Shown: piece after piece, positions 1 through 8,061 of the stretch | Layout: each line of letters opens with the position of its first letter | Position numbering within the stretch: position 1 is the stretch's first letter | Origin: Alphaproteobacteria bacterium UBA5343 | GTDB taxonomy: Bacteria > Pseudomonadota > Alphaproteobacteria > RF32 > UBA5343 | Assembly (NCBI GenBank): GCA_002410125.1 | Contig: DHQH01000109.1 | Span: forward strand, 4,118 to 24,108 | Length of the DNA: 19,991 nucleotides | Reading direction: 5' to 3' | Notes under the pieces: model-generated | Databases searched by the model: none | Seen by the model: only the letters and a program-made list of their open reading frames with translations | Told to the model about the DNA's origin: nothing | Translations under genes and position numbers: made by a program

Positions 1-1110
1 TACATTAGCAGTAATTATATCTTTTAAGCCTTTTATCTGAACTACTGACTCAGAAGTCACCCCATCAGCAAATACAATCTTAGCTTCATCTATTTTGATA
101 TTATCAATAGTATCAATCGCACCACCTTTTATTTTGATATTTGAAATCTCATATTTCGTATCACCAATAAAATTAGGCAAGCTTGCCACCCCTTGACTAG
201 CAAATAATTCAAAGTTTAACTTATAAATAGATTCATCTACGATTTTTTTATAATTATCAGCTTTAGCCTTAAACAAAGTTTCCAAATCAAACTCTGTTAT
301 TAAAGACCCACTAAGAGGAATATTAATACCACCCAAATATTCTTTATATGCACCAATTTGTTCAGACATATAAGATGGTACCAAATTATCAAAATAAAAA
401 CTAAGCCCTAGCTCACTCTTTGTTATATCAAGGTTCATATCAGTTGATAGATATAATTCTTTATCCAAATAATTTAATATCAATGACAACTTAGTATTAA
501 TATCTGCAAAGCCTCTATCAATCTCAAAATCTACATCCTTTAATTGCCAAGATTTTTCATTTGCAATATCATTAATATCAATCAAAGCATCTACAATTTT
601 TACATTATTTATATAACTATCAGAAAAAGTATTACCTCTATCTTTTAAATGCTCAAAAGCCTCCCCAATATCATCAACATAAGACAAGATTTCTTCTTTC
701 CTTTGGCTTGCTTCATCTTGAGTTTCATCTATTTCTTGAGAGATTACATTATAAACAATATGAGGGTTTCTTATTTCAACAGCTTTTGGAGCAACAACCC
801 CAGATAAAAACGCTTTAAAAGAAAACGAAACAGAAGTCTCTTTTGCTTCAACCACAAAAGACCTATCCATTTTTTCAAAAACAAGGTTATGAGAAATAAC
901 ATCAATTGGTTTAGTTGGCTTTCCAAAACTTAGCTCAACTTTATCCAGAGATACTCTATAATCTCCTTCACTAGGAGTTAGAGCACTAATCACATATGGT
1001 TTTAGAAACGGTACAGATACAGGACCGCTATATAGCTTCCAGCCCAATATTATCAAGCCCAAAAGCAATAACACTCCAATCGCATCTAAAATCCATATAA
1101 AATATTTCAT
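1..1110 (-). CDS. AsmA/YhdP-like (DUF3971-type) envelope protein, 5' part only
   Basis: An open frame of 370 codons begins at ATG 1110 and is still open at the window edge, so the C-terminal part is missing. The N-terminus is MKYFIWILDAIGVLLLLG, a single signal-anchor helix (about residues 4-25). It is followed by a beta-rich stretch that includes GPVSVPFLKPYV near residue 30 and VELSF, VVEAKETSVSFSF and AVEIRNPHIVY at roughly 60-125. That arrangement (anchor, 'GP-P-L-PY', an LxxxxLxF strand, then a 'P..xEIxxPxI' strand) resembles the start of alphaproteobacterial AsmA/YhdP/DUF3971 proteins, which are anchored in the inner membrane, reach into the periplasm and are implicated in lipid transport to the outer membrane. 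The family call is by pattern, not search. The start lies 3 bases after the prfB stop, so translation is probably coupled and the gene is likely the last of the mrcA-hydrolase-prfB transcript seen here. Confidence 0.7.
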   Translation of the reverse strand, partial: MKYFIWILDAIGVLLLLGLIILGWKLYSGPVSVPFLKPYVISALTPSEGDYRVSLDKVELSFGKPTKPIDVISHNLVFEKMDRSFVVEAKETSVSFSFKAFLSGVVAPKAVEIRNPHIVYNVISQEIDETQDEASQRKEEILSYVDDIGEAFEHLKDRGNTFSDSYINNVKIVDALIDINDIANEKSWQLKDVDFEIDRGFADINTKLSLILNYLDKELYLSTDMNLDITKSELGLSFYFDNLVPSYMSEQIGAYKEYLGGINIPLSGSLITEFDLETLFKAKADNYKKIVDESIYKLNFELFASQGVASLPNFIGDTKYEISNIKIKGGAIDTIDNIKIDEAKIVFADGVTSESVVQIKGLKDIITANV

Positions 1111-1113
1111 TTT

Positions 1114-2215
1114 CTAATCCGATAATTTAGAGGCTAGTGATGCTGATAAAAATTTATCAATATCACCATCCAAAACTGCCTTAGAATCAGTCATCTCTGC
1201 ACCAGTTCTAAGATCTTTCACCATCTGATAAGGTTGCAATACATAAGATCTAATCTGATGTCCCCAACCAATATCAGTTTTACTAGCTTCTATTTCTTGA
1301 GATTGTTCTTCTCGTTTTTTAAGCTCCAATTCATAAAGCCTAGCTTTTAACATTTTCCAACAACTCTCACGATTCTGCAATTGTGAACGTTGATTTTGAC
1401 ATTGTACAACAATCCCTGTTGGCTCATGGGTGATCCTAACCGCACTATCAGTCTTATTCACATGCTGTCCACCGGCTCCACTCGCTCTATATGTATCTAC
1501 TCTACAATCTTTCTCTTGCAAATCAACTTCAATTTCATCATCAACCACAGGATAAACCCAAATTGATGCAAAACTAGTATGCCTTCTTGCATTTGAATCA
1601 AAAGGAGAAATCCTCACCAAACGATGAACTCCTGACTCAGATTTTAACCAACCATATGAATTTAAACCGGATATTTTAATCGTTGCTGATTTTAGCCCTG
1701 CAACATCTCCAGCAGTTTCTTCAATATACTCAACTTTTGCATCATGTTGGTTCGCCCACCTTACATACATTCTAAGCAACATCTCAGCCCAATCACAAGC
1801 TTCAGTTCCCCCACTACCAGAATGAACCTCCAAGAAACAATCATTACTATCAGCCTCCCCTGATAACAATGCTTCTAATTCTTGTTTTTTTACATCTTCT
1901 AAAAGTTCCAAAAGATTTTGATGAGTATCATCTAACATTTGCTCATCATTTTCCATCTCAGATAATTCAGCAATTTCGACCAAATCACTCAACTCACTAT
2001 TAATTTTTTTGAAATTAGTAAGTTTACTATCCAGACTATTTCTCTCACTCATTAATTTTTGAGCTTTAGCTGGATTATCCCATAAATTAGGATCCTCCGA
2101 TAATGCATTTAATTCTTCTAACCTTAAACAAGAATTATCAAAGTCAAAGATTCCTCCTTAGCAATTCTATTGATTGCTTAATCCCATCCACTATTTCTAA
2201 AATATCAGCTCTCAT
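1114..2215 (-). CDS. prfB: Peptide chain release factor 2 (RF2), expressed by programmed +1 frameshift
   Basis: RF2 releases the finished peptide at UGA and UAA stop codons. The gene starts at ATG 2215, runs 23 codons to an in-frame TGA (2146-2144), and continues in the +1 frame from 2145, giving 366 residues (E. coli RF2 has 365). The second frame carries the stop-recognition tripeptide SPF (about 203-205) and the catalytic GGQ in SGAGGQHVNKTDS (about 248-250), nearly the same positions as in E. coli. Residue 244 is Ala, the common form, rather than the Thr of E. coli K-12. An internal ATG at 2052 would give only 312 residues, would lose domain 1 and is not the real start. The start lies 4 bases after the hydrolase stop, and the next gene begins 3 bases after this one ends. 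Expression is expected to be autoregulated: low RF2 favours the frameshift and thus more RF2. Confidence 0.95.
2143..2158 (-). promoter_or_regulatory. prfB programmed +1 frameshift site
   Basis: On the minus strand the sequence is AGGAGGAATCTTTGAC. An internal Shine-Dalgarno AGGAGG sits 3 bases before the slippery CTT codon (codon 23), which is followed by TGA and then C. Every element of the known bacterial RF2 recoding site is present with the same spacing as in E. coli (AGGGGG TAT CTT TGA C). Skipping T2146 restores the RF2 frame. Confidence 0.95.
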
Positions 2216-2219
2216 CGTC

Positions 2220-2951
2220 CTAAAATTCTCCAAACCAGTCTAATGTCTTATCCAATAAATCAAATGCTGTATTACCTTCCCAAAAGATATGATTAGCCCC
2301 TTCAACCACATCATAACGATTTCTTACCTCACATTTATCAGTATAAGTTTTCTTGTTTTTATAAAGTATTGATTCTGTACCATGGACTACTTGTATCGGG
2401 TGCTTGATTTCATCAGATAGTTTATAACATTTCTCTTCTGTATAACTAGTAACTTCATCCAAAAACTCTTTTGACATTATAGGTCTTACAACGAATGTAT
2501 CAAAATAAAAATAATCTCCAACTTCACCCAGTTTTAAAGCTCCAACAGTTTTATCAATACCAAAGCTAGCTTCCCATAAACTAGCCGCTGTAATACCGTC
2601 CAAATTAGCCTCTAAAATATTTATACAGCCATAACTATGGCCAACCAAAAATATCTTTTCATATTTACTTCTATAATGATTAACCGTCGCTCTTATCTTT
2701 TCTACCAAAATAGCTATACTACTTTTTTCCAGCGGATATTTATGAGAGTATAAATTTATCCTAGCAACATCATAACCACATTTTGGCATCAATAAAGATG
2801 CTTGCTTATGCATAAACTGATTAATATAACCACCCAAACCATGAGCAATAATTACAATCTTTTTATTATCATAATTCTCTTGCTTGGTTAAAACTCCTGT
2901 AACGTCATCACTTTGGGCTTCGATTTTAAAATTCTCATCAATTATTGGCAT
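2220..2951 (-). CDS. Alpha/beta-hydrolase fold protein
   Basis: A 243-residue protein with the hallmarks of a serine alpha/beta hydrolase: an oxyanion-loop HGLGG (37-41), a nucleophile elbow GHSYG with Ser106 (104-108), and a late His221 in GANHIFWEG as the probable catalytic histidine. The VVHGTES stretch (188-194) is where an acidic triad member or substrate-pocket residues normally fall. There is no signal peptide, so it is probably cytoplasmic. The substrate cannot be told from sequence; esterase, lipase-like or acyl-hydrolase activity are all possible. The gene starts 15 bases after mrcA ends and stops 4 bases before prfB starts, which places it in the same transcript. The most common alphaproteobacterial arrangement has mrcA next to prfB, so this gene looks like an insertion into that pair. 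Confidence 0.8.
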   Translation of the reverse strand: MPIIDENFKIEAQSDDVTGVLTKQENYDNKKIVIIAHGLGGYINQFMHKQASLLMPKCGYDVARINLYSHKYPLEKSSIAILVEKIRATVNHYRSKYEKIFLVGHSYGCINILEANLDGITAASLWEASFGIDKTVGALKLGEVGDYFYFDTFVVRPIMSKEFLDEVTSYTEEKCYKLSDEIKHPIQVVHGTESILYKNKKTYTDKCEVRNRYDVVEGANHIFWEGNTAFDLLDKTLDWFGEF

Positions 2952-2966
2952 ATCTAAAATTCTTTC

Positions 2967-5375
2967 CTAATATTCTGCACCGATTCTAAGACCGTCTACT
3001 TCTTCATTCTCAACCACTTCTTCTGTACCACCACCAATAACATTTCTCTTATCACTCAAAACTGTATCAGGCTTAAATACTTCCATAATCACATCACCAT
3101 CACCTTCTTTTGCAGGAAGACCAGTTTTATGATTAACTTTCATCAATTTCATACCATTTGGTATTCTAAATGGAGTATCTTTTTTATTTTTTAATGCTTT
3201 TTCCAAAAACTCTTTAAATATAGGTATAGCTGCCCTTGAACCAGTCTCAACTTTACCAAGAGTTTTTGGACTATCAAATCCAACATAAACCCCCAATGCC
3301 AAATCTGGAGTAAAACCAACAAACCAAGCATCATTATTATTATTCGTTGTACCTGTTTTCCCTGCAATGGTCTTGCCCATATATTTCATTCTAACACCAG
3401 TACCTCTTTGTACCACACCTTGCAAAATACTCACCATCTGATAAGCACTCATAGGATCTGCAATTTGCTCTCTATTATCTTCAATCACAGGTACATCCTG
3501 ATTAGTCCAAAACATCTGCTTACATTCTGCACATTCTCTATCATCAGTCTTAAATATAGTTTTACCAGTTCTGTCCTGTATCCTATCAATAAAGCTAGTC
3601 TTAATTTTTTTACCACCATTAACAAGCATCGCATAAGCTCTAACCACATCAATAAGTTTCGCTTCCCCTGCCCCTAATGACATTGATAAAAGCTGTGGTA
3701 AATTATCATTAATCCCAAATTTATTTGCATATTCAGAAACTGTATCCATCCCAATATCTTGAGCAAGTCTCACTGTCATCAAATTTCTAGATTTTTCAAC
3801 CCCCATTCTAAGAGTGGTTGGACCATAAAACACAGTTGAATAATTCTCAGGCTTCCATTTTGGTTGTCCATATCCTTGATCTAACACAAAAGGAGCATCC
3901 AAAATCAAATCAGAAGGAGAATGACCTTTTTCTAAAGCTGCCAAATAAACAAAAGGCTTAAATGCAGAACCCATCTGCCTTTTAGCTTGAGTAGCACGAT
4001 TAAACTGCGATTTATTAAAATCATATCCACCAGCCATAGCTAATACACGACCAGTATGAGGATCCATCGCTACAATAGCACCTTCAACATCTGGCACTTG
4101 TCTTAAGAAATAATTTTTAGCTCCAACTGATTCTGCTTGTACATAAACTACATCACCAACAGCTAATACATCAGAAGGTTTAGTTGGCTTTGCGCCGATA
4201 TATTGTTTATCAAGATTCTTTCTTGCCCATTCCAAATTTTTCATCGGAATTACAGCCTTATTTCCATCTACCAAACCAATCACGGCAGAGTTTGCATTAA
4301 GACCTAAAACAACAGCAACTTTCCAATTAACGGGCTTTATCGGAAGCTCAACTTCAACCAATCTATCAACCCAGCCTTCACCTACACTAATTCTAGTAAT
4401 AGCACCTCGCCATCCATGCCTTTTATCATATGCTTCAATTCCATTTCTAAGCGACTCAACTGCATATTTTTGTAAATCAGGATCCAGAGAAGTTCTAACT
4501 AAAAGACCAGCCTCATATAAAGCCTCTTCTCCAAATTTTTCTGAAACTTCTCGTCTAACTTCTTCACTGAAATAATCACTATCTTTAGATAACCCACCAC
4601 TCTCACGATTAACTGTGATTAATTCTTCTTGTTTTGCAATATCAGCCTCAACTTCTTCAACAAAACCTTCCTCTAACATTCTATCAATCACCCAGTTTCG
4701 CCTCTCAATAGCTGCATCATATTTTGTTTTAGGGTTATAATTATTAGGCCCCTTTGGAAGAGCTGCCAAATAAGCAACTTCAGCCAAACTTAAATCATCC
4801 AAAGCCTTCCCAAAATAATTCAGTGAGGCCGCAGCCACGCCATAAGACCTAATACCAAGATAAATTTCATTTAAATATAATTCTAAGATATGCTCTTTGT
4901 TAAAAGCATGTTCAATTCTAGTCGCTAAAATTGCCTCTTTAATTTTTCTAACATAAGAAACTTCAGAAGAAAGTAAAAAATTCTTTGCCACTTGCTGAGT
5001 AATTGTAGATGCCCCAACCAACCTTCTTCCTCTACCAATATTTTTAAGATTAATCAAAATAGCTCTGGCTATACCTGTAAAATCAATACCACTATGAGAA
5101 TAAAAATTCTTATCTTCTGCCGCAATAAAAGCATTTTTTACTTTTTCAGGAATAGTATCAATCGGTACAAACACCCTTTTCTCATAGGCATATTCTTTCA
5201 TCATACTACCGTCACCTGCATAAAGTCTGGTAGTAACAGGTGGTTCATATTTTGACAAATGCATATAATCAGGCAGACCCTGACCAAAATATAGTAATCC
5301 ATAAACCGCAAGGATAATCCCCACAATTGCTAAGAAAAACATTGAACTAAGTATTGATGAAATCGTTTTTAACAT
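2967..5375 (-). CDS. mrcA: Class A penicillin-binding protein 1A (glycosyltransferase/transpeptidase)
   Basis: An 802-residue bifunctional peptidoglycan synthase. A signal-anchor helix spans about 8-30. The GT51 glycosyltransferase domain follows, with the catalytic Glu in AAEDKNFYSHSG (Glu87), GASTITQQVAKN (121-132), RKIKEA (143-148) and the KEHILELYLNEIYLG motif (160-174). A middle linker/OB-like region (about 320-430) precedes the transpeptidase domain, which has SAFK (Ser470, Lys473; the acyl-enzyme serine), SRN (529-531) and KTGTT (673-677). All catalytic motifs are intact, so it should polymerise glycan strands and cross-link them in the periplasm, and it is a beta-lactam target. It sits downstream of amiC, as in other Alphaproteobacteria, but an unrelated 749-residue gene separates the two. 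The 104-base gap upstream has a weak hairpin but no convincing promoter. Confidence 0.95.
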   Translation of the reverse strand: MLKTISSILSSMFFLAIVGIILAVYGLLYFGQGLPDYMHLSKYEPPVTTRLYAGDGSMMKEYAYEKRVFVPIDTIPEKVKNAFIAAEDKNFYSHSGIDFTGIARAILINLKNIGRGRRLVGASTITQQVAKNFLLSSEVSYVRKIKEAILATRIEHAFNKEHILELYLNEIYLGIRSYGVAAASLNYFGKALDDLSLAEVAYLAALPKGPNNYNPKTKYDAAIERRNWVIDRMLEEGFVEEVEADIAKQEELITVNRESGGLSKDSDYFSEEVRREVSEKFGEEALYEAGLLVRTSLDPDLQKYAVESLRNGIEAYDKRHGWRGAITRISVGEGWVDRLVEVELPIKPVNWKVAVVLGLNANSAVIGLVDGNKAVIPMKNLEWARKNLDKQYIGAKPTKPSDVLAVGDVVYVQAESVGAKNYFLRQVPDVEGAIVAMDPHTGRVLAMAGGYDFNKSQFNRATQAKRQMGSAFKPFVYLAALEKGHSPSDLILDAPFVLDQGYGQPKWKPENYSTVFYGPTTLRMGVEKSRNLMTVRLAQDIGMDTVSEYANKFGINDNLPQLLSMSLGAGEAKLIDVVRAYAMLVNGGKKIKTSFIDRIQDRTGKTIFKTDDRECAECKQMFWTNQDVPVIEDNREQIADPMSAYQMVSILQGVVQRGTGVRMKYMGKTIAGKTGTTNNNNDAWFVGFTPDLALGVYVGFDSPKTLGKVETGSRAAIPIFKEFLEKALKNKKDTPFRIPNGMKLMKVNHKTGLPAKEGDGDVIMEVFKPDTVLSDKRNVIGGGTEEVVENEEVDGLRIGAEY

Positions 5376-5479
5376 ATCTAAAAATCCAACCGAATATATA
5401 TTTACCTATAAACTACAGCTTATAGATATATGATTCAATAAGATTTTCAAGCAAATATTAGCTATCCACAGTTTTATAA

Positions 5480-7729
5480 TTAATGAATATTAGATATTTT
5501 ATTGCTAATAACTTGTTTAGCAACAACATTAGAAACCTTTTTACCATTTCTCTCAGTAGCTAAATCCTGCCTTCTTTTTATATGTAGCATACGGTGATAA
5601 AACTCACCAAACTGATTTTTTGTTATATATTCATCCTCTAAATCAGCTTTCTCAATAATATTAAGTACGTCACCAACAAGATCTGGATGATGGTCAACAA
5701 TCACATTCAATTTATCAAAAAAGGGCTGTCTGATATATCCCGTTCTAATTCCTCCAGCAGGATTAATATACCCTTTCATAATTGTTCCAAACATACTGAT
5801 AATCTGTTTAGACTTTTCTTTATCTTCTTCCGACCCCTCCTTGTCTCCCACAGGGATATCTTTAACACCATCTGCAAATCTAGCTAATATTACACTATTA
5901 TAATCACGATTAGTTGGAATATTATTTTCCTTATTCTTTTCAACAAATTCTTCTATCGTCTTCATTAATAAGTCATAATTCCCAATTTTTTGAGATATTT
6001 TAACAATCCTACCCGTCGTATCTTCCAACATATCATGCTTTGACTTAGTAGCATAATCAATCAAATAATCTGTCTCATTTTCTAATAAAACCTTATTAAA
6101 TATTTGTGAAGCTTTCTTCGCTGACTTATCACCACACACAATCTCTCTCATAATACCAAAACTATATGCCCTTACTTTTTTAGGGAGTTCATTATTTGTT
6201 AAAATACCTTCTAACTTGCCCATAGCATATGTTGCTAATTCATCATCACCAGCAACATTTTTTAGCTTATCCATCTCAACATTTGCCGGTATTTCATTAT
6301 CAAAATACGAAGAATCATCATTTTCACCTTTTAAATCAACAACCCTTTTTGCCACCTCATCAATTGCTTTTTTCTTAAATGGTCTATATTCCTTACCTTC
6401 TGCTTTTAAAACTATAGTTGAAAACACATTTCCATTCTCACCTTTTATATGCCTAATAACTTGATGAGAAAGCACTCCTTTTCTCTTACTTGCAGGCAAC
6501 TTACCAACAACTCCAACCAAACCAACAAAAGCAGCTTTTTGCACCCCATAAGCCACATCTTTATCGTTTAATATAGAGTTATAAAATTTAACAACACTAA
6601 CCGCAGTTTTTTGACTTAACAAACTCTCATTCACCTTATCAAAAAATGCTTGATAAACTTTCACCTTATCTTGACTTATATGCTTAGGCTTAGAATTGCT
6701 AAGAATCTCCCCTATCATATTAATCAAAGAAACTTTATACTGAGCATCATTTTTCTTATTTAGATTATCTACCAAAAAATCAACTTTTTCTTTTGCTTGT
6801 TCATCAAATGATTTATCTGCAACATTTTCCAACTTAAAATTCTGCCAAAAATCATTTTCTTTTTTCAATGCATGCTTTATAAATCCAATAGCCTTATCTT
6901 TTCTTTTATCATCTGATTTTGCATTCAATACAATAAAATCTACAGATTTTTGTAACTCTTCATCAAAATGACGATTATTAGTTCTCATATCAATATCATA
7001 TTTAACAACATCTATAATATCATCATAAAGATTAGGATTATTATATAATGCCCAAGCAATGTTAGAGGATAATTTATGATTTTGAGCCACCTCAGTTTTA
7101 TCTTGTAATTTTATTAGTAACTCTTTACCTTTTTCTCCTGCAAAATCTTCCTTCCCAAATGATTGAAAGTTATTTAATAAAATCTTTTGCCTTATAATAT
7201 CATCAAAACCATCTTGATCATCATTCTCATTAAATAACTCTCGAACTATCTCATCACTATTTTTCTGATTTTGTAAAATTACTGATACATCATTAATCAG
7301 CTTATCTCTAACACCATAACTAGTAATACCAATAGCTAAACTTGTAATTTTCAGTTTTTCACTAGTAATGTTTTTTTCTAACAACACATCTAAGAAATTC
7401 TCTATCCTAATATCATCATTATTTCCATGAGATGAATATCCATTTTTCGCAGCTGTCCTTATTAATAATCCCTTCAAGGCTTCATCTTTAAAATTTCTTA
7501 GAACTTTAGGAGTTACAACATTTGTAAAATGTCTATCAAGGATATATTCTTCTATTTTTTGATTACTATCAGGAAATATCCTATCATTAGACTTTATATA
7601 ATCAGTAACATAACCAATTTCAGCATCTGTTAAAGGAATTTCATTATTGCCTCTACTTTCCTCAACAACTGTTCTTAACTCAGAAGCCTTAATATCAAAC
7701 TCTACATTAAATCTTTCTTTTTTTACCAT
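5480..7729 (-). CDS. Unrecognised large, charged, mostly helical protein
   Basis: I do not recognise this gene. From ATG 7729 it encodes 749 residues. There is no signal peptide, membrane segment, nucleotide-binding motif or Cys cluster. The protein looks almost entirely alpha-helical, built from helices of about 15-20 residues separated by short polar turns, with many Lys, Asp, Asn and Glu residues. That pattern suggests a HEAT/ARM-like solenoid or scaffold (inference). An upstream TTG at 7795 would add 22 residues, but this TTG is the first base of the apparent -35 box (TTGACA). ATG 7729 is therefore preferred; it has an AGGGGGG ribosome-binding sequence 8-9 bases upstream. The gene interrupts the conserved amiC-mrcA pair. 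Asn/Asp/Lys-rich composition follows the general AT bias, so composition alone is not evidence of transfer. Confidence 0.8.
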   Translation of the reverse strand: MVKKERFNVEFDIKASELRTVVEESRGNNEIPLTDAEIGYVTDYIKSNDRIFPDSNQKIEEYILDRHFTNVVTPKVLRNFKDEALKGLLIRTAAKNGYSSHGNNDDIRIENFLDVLLEKNITSEKLKITSLAIGITSYGVRDKLINDVSVILQNQKNSDEIVRELFNENDDQDGFDDIIRQKILLNNFQSFGKEDFAGEKGKELLIKLQDKTEVAQNHKLSSNIAWALYNNPNLYDDIIDVVKYDIDMRTNNRHFDEELQKSVDFIVLNAKSDDKRKDKAIGFIKHALKKENDFWQNFKLENVADKSFDEQAKEKVDFLVDNLNKKNDAQYKVSLINMIGEILSNSKPKHISQDKVKVYQAFFDKVNESLLSQKTAVSVVKFYNSILNDKDVAYGVQKAAFVGLVGVVGKLPASKRKGVLSHQVIRHIKGENGNVFSTIVLKAEGKEYRPFKKKAIDEVAKRVVDLKGENDDSSYFDNEIPANVEMDKLKNVAGDDELATYAMGKLEGILTNNELPKKVRAYSFGIMREIVCGDKSAKKASQIFNKVLLENETDYLIDYATKSKHDMLEDTTGRIVKISQKIGNYDLLMKTIEEFVEKNKENNIPTNRDYNSVILARFADGVKDIPVGDKEGSEEDKEKSKQIISMFGTIMKGYINPAGGIRTGYIRQPFFDKLNVIVDHHPDLVGDVLNIIEKADLEDEYITKNQFGEFYHRMLHIKRRQDLATERNGKKVSNVVAKQVISNKISNIH

Positions 7730-7766
7730 AGTAACCACCCCCCTGAAAACATTAACATTTACCCAC

Positions 7767-7795
7767 AATTTAGACAAACATAAGTGTTTTGTCAA
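7767..7795 (-). promoter_or_regulatory. Sigma-70-type promoter for the 749-residue gene
   Basis: On the minus strand a perfect -35 box TTGACA (7795-7790) and a -10 box TAAATT (7772-7767, four of six consensus bases) are separated by exactly 17 bases. The predicted transcript starts near 7760, leaving a short leader of about 30 bases to ATG 7729 that contains the ribosome-binding site. This is one of the best housekeeping-type promoters in the window. Confidence 0.65.
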
Positions 7796-8061
7796 TTTTT
7801 ATTTTTCAATAATTACTTGATTTCTTATATTTTTTCTAAATCTCAAATTTCAAGCAAAATTATACGATAATATATATCTAAAATTAAACAATTGTACTAA
7901 TTATAGTCGGCAAGTTTTAGGCAACAAGAAAAATACTACAGTTAATTAACTCTCTCACATTAACTCTATTATAAGAGATAGATATTAGGCATTTAAGTTC
8001 GAACGTTTACAAACTAGTAAATGAGAACTTAAATAACGACATAGATACTCTTAGAATTGAG
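7796..8061. other. Non-coding gap between amiC and the 749-residue gene
   Basis: No credible ORF. The gap holds an A/T-rich tract next to the promoter, a 10-base palindrome GTTAATTAAC at 7941-7950, a direct repeat of TTAACTCT at about 7945 and 7960, and the long hairpin at 7991-8034. No tRNA-like fold was found. Confidence 0.6.
7991..8034 (-). repeat. Long inverted repeat just downstream of amiC
   Basis: The arms ATTTAAGTTC (7991-8000) and GAACTTAAAT (8025-8034) are perfect 10-base complements. Inside them, GTTTAC (8005-8010) pairs with GTAAAT (8017-8022) through one G-U, leaving a 6-base loop and a small internal loop. It starts 27 bases after the amiC stop, so it could protect or end the amiC mRNA, but it has no T-tract and is not a typical Rho-independent terminator. 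Confidence 0.6.

Noticed and set aside
5461..5469. CTATCCACA, one mismatch from a DnaA box, between the 749-residue gene and mrcA
   Set aside because: A single site with no cluster, AT-rich unwinding element or dnaA/dnaN neighbours; not evidence of an origin.
7991..8034. GTTCGAAC within the hairpin, considered as the T-arm of a tRNA or an attachment-site remnant
   Set aside because: No acceptor stem, anticodon arm or CCA end could be fitted on either strand, and there is no integrase nearby.
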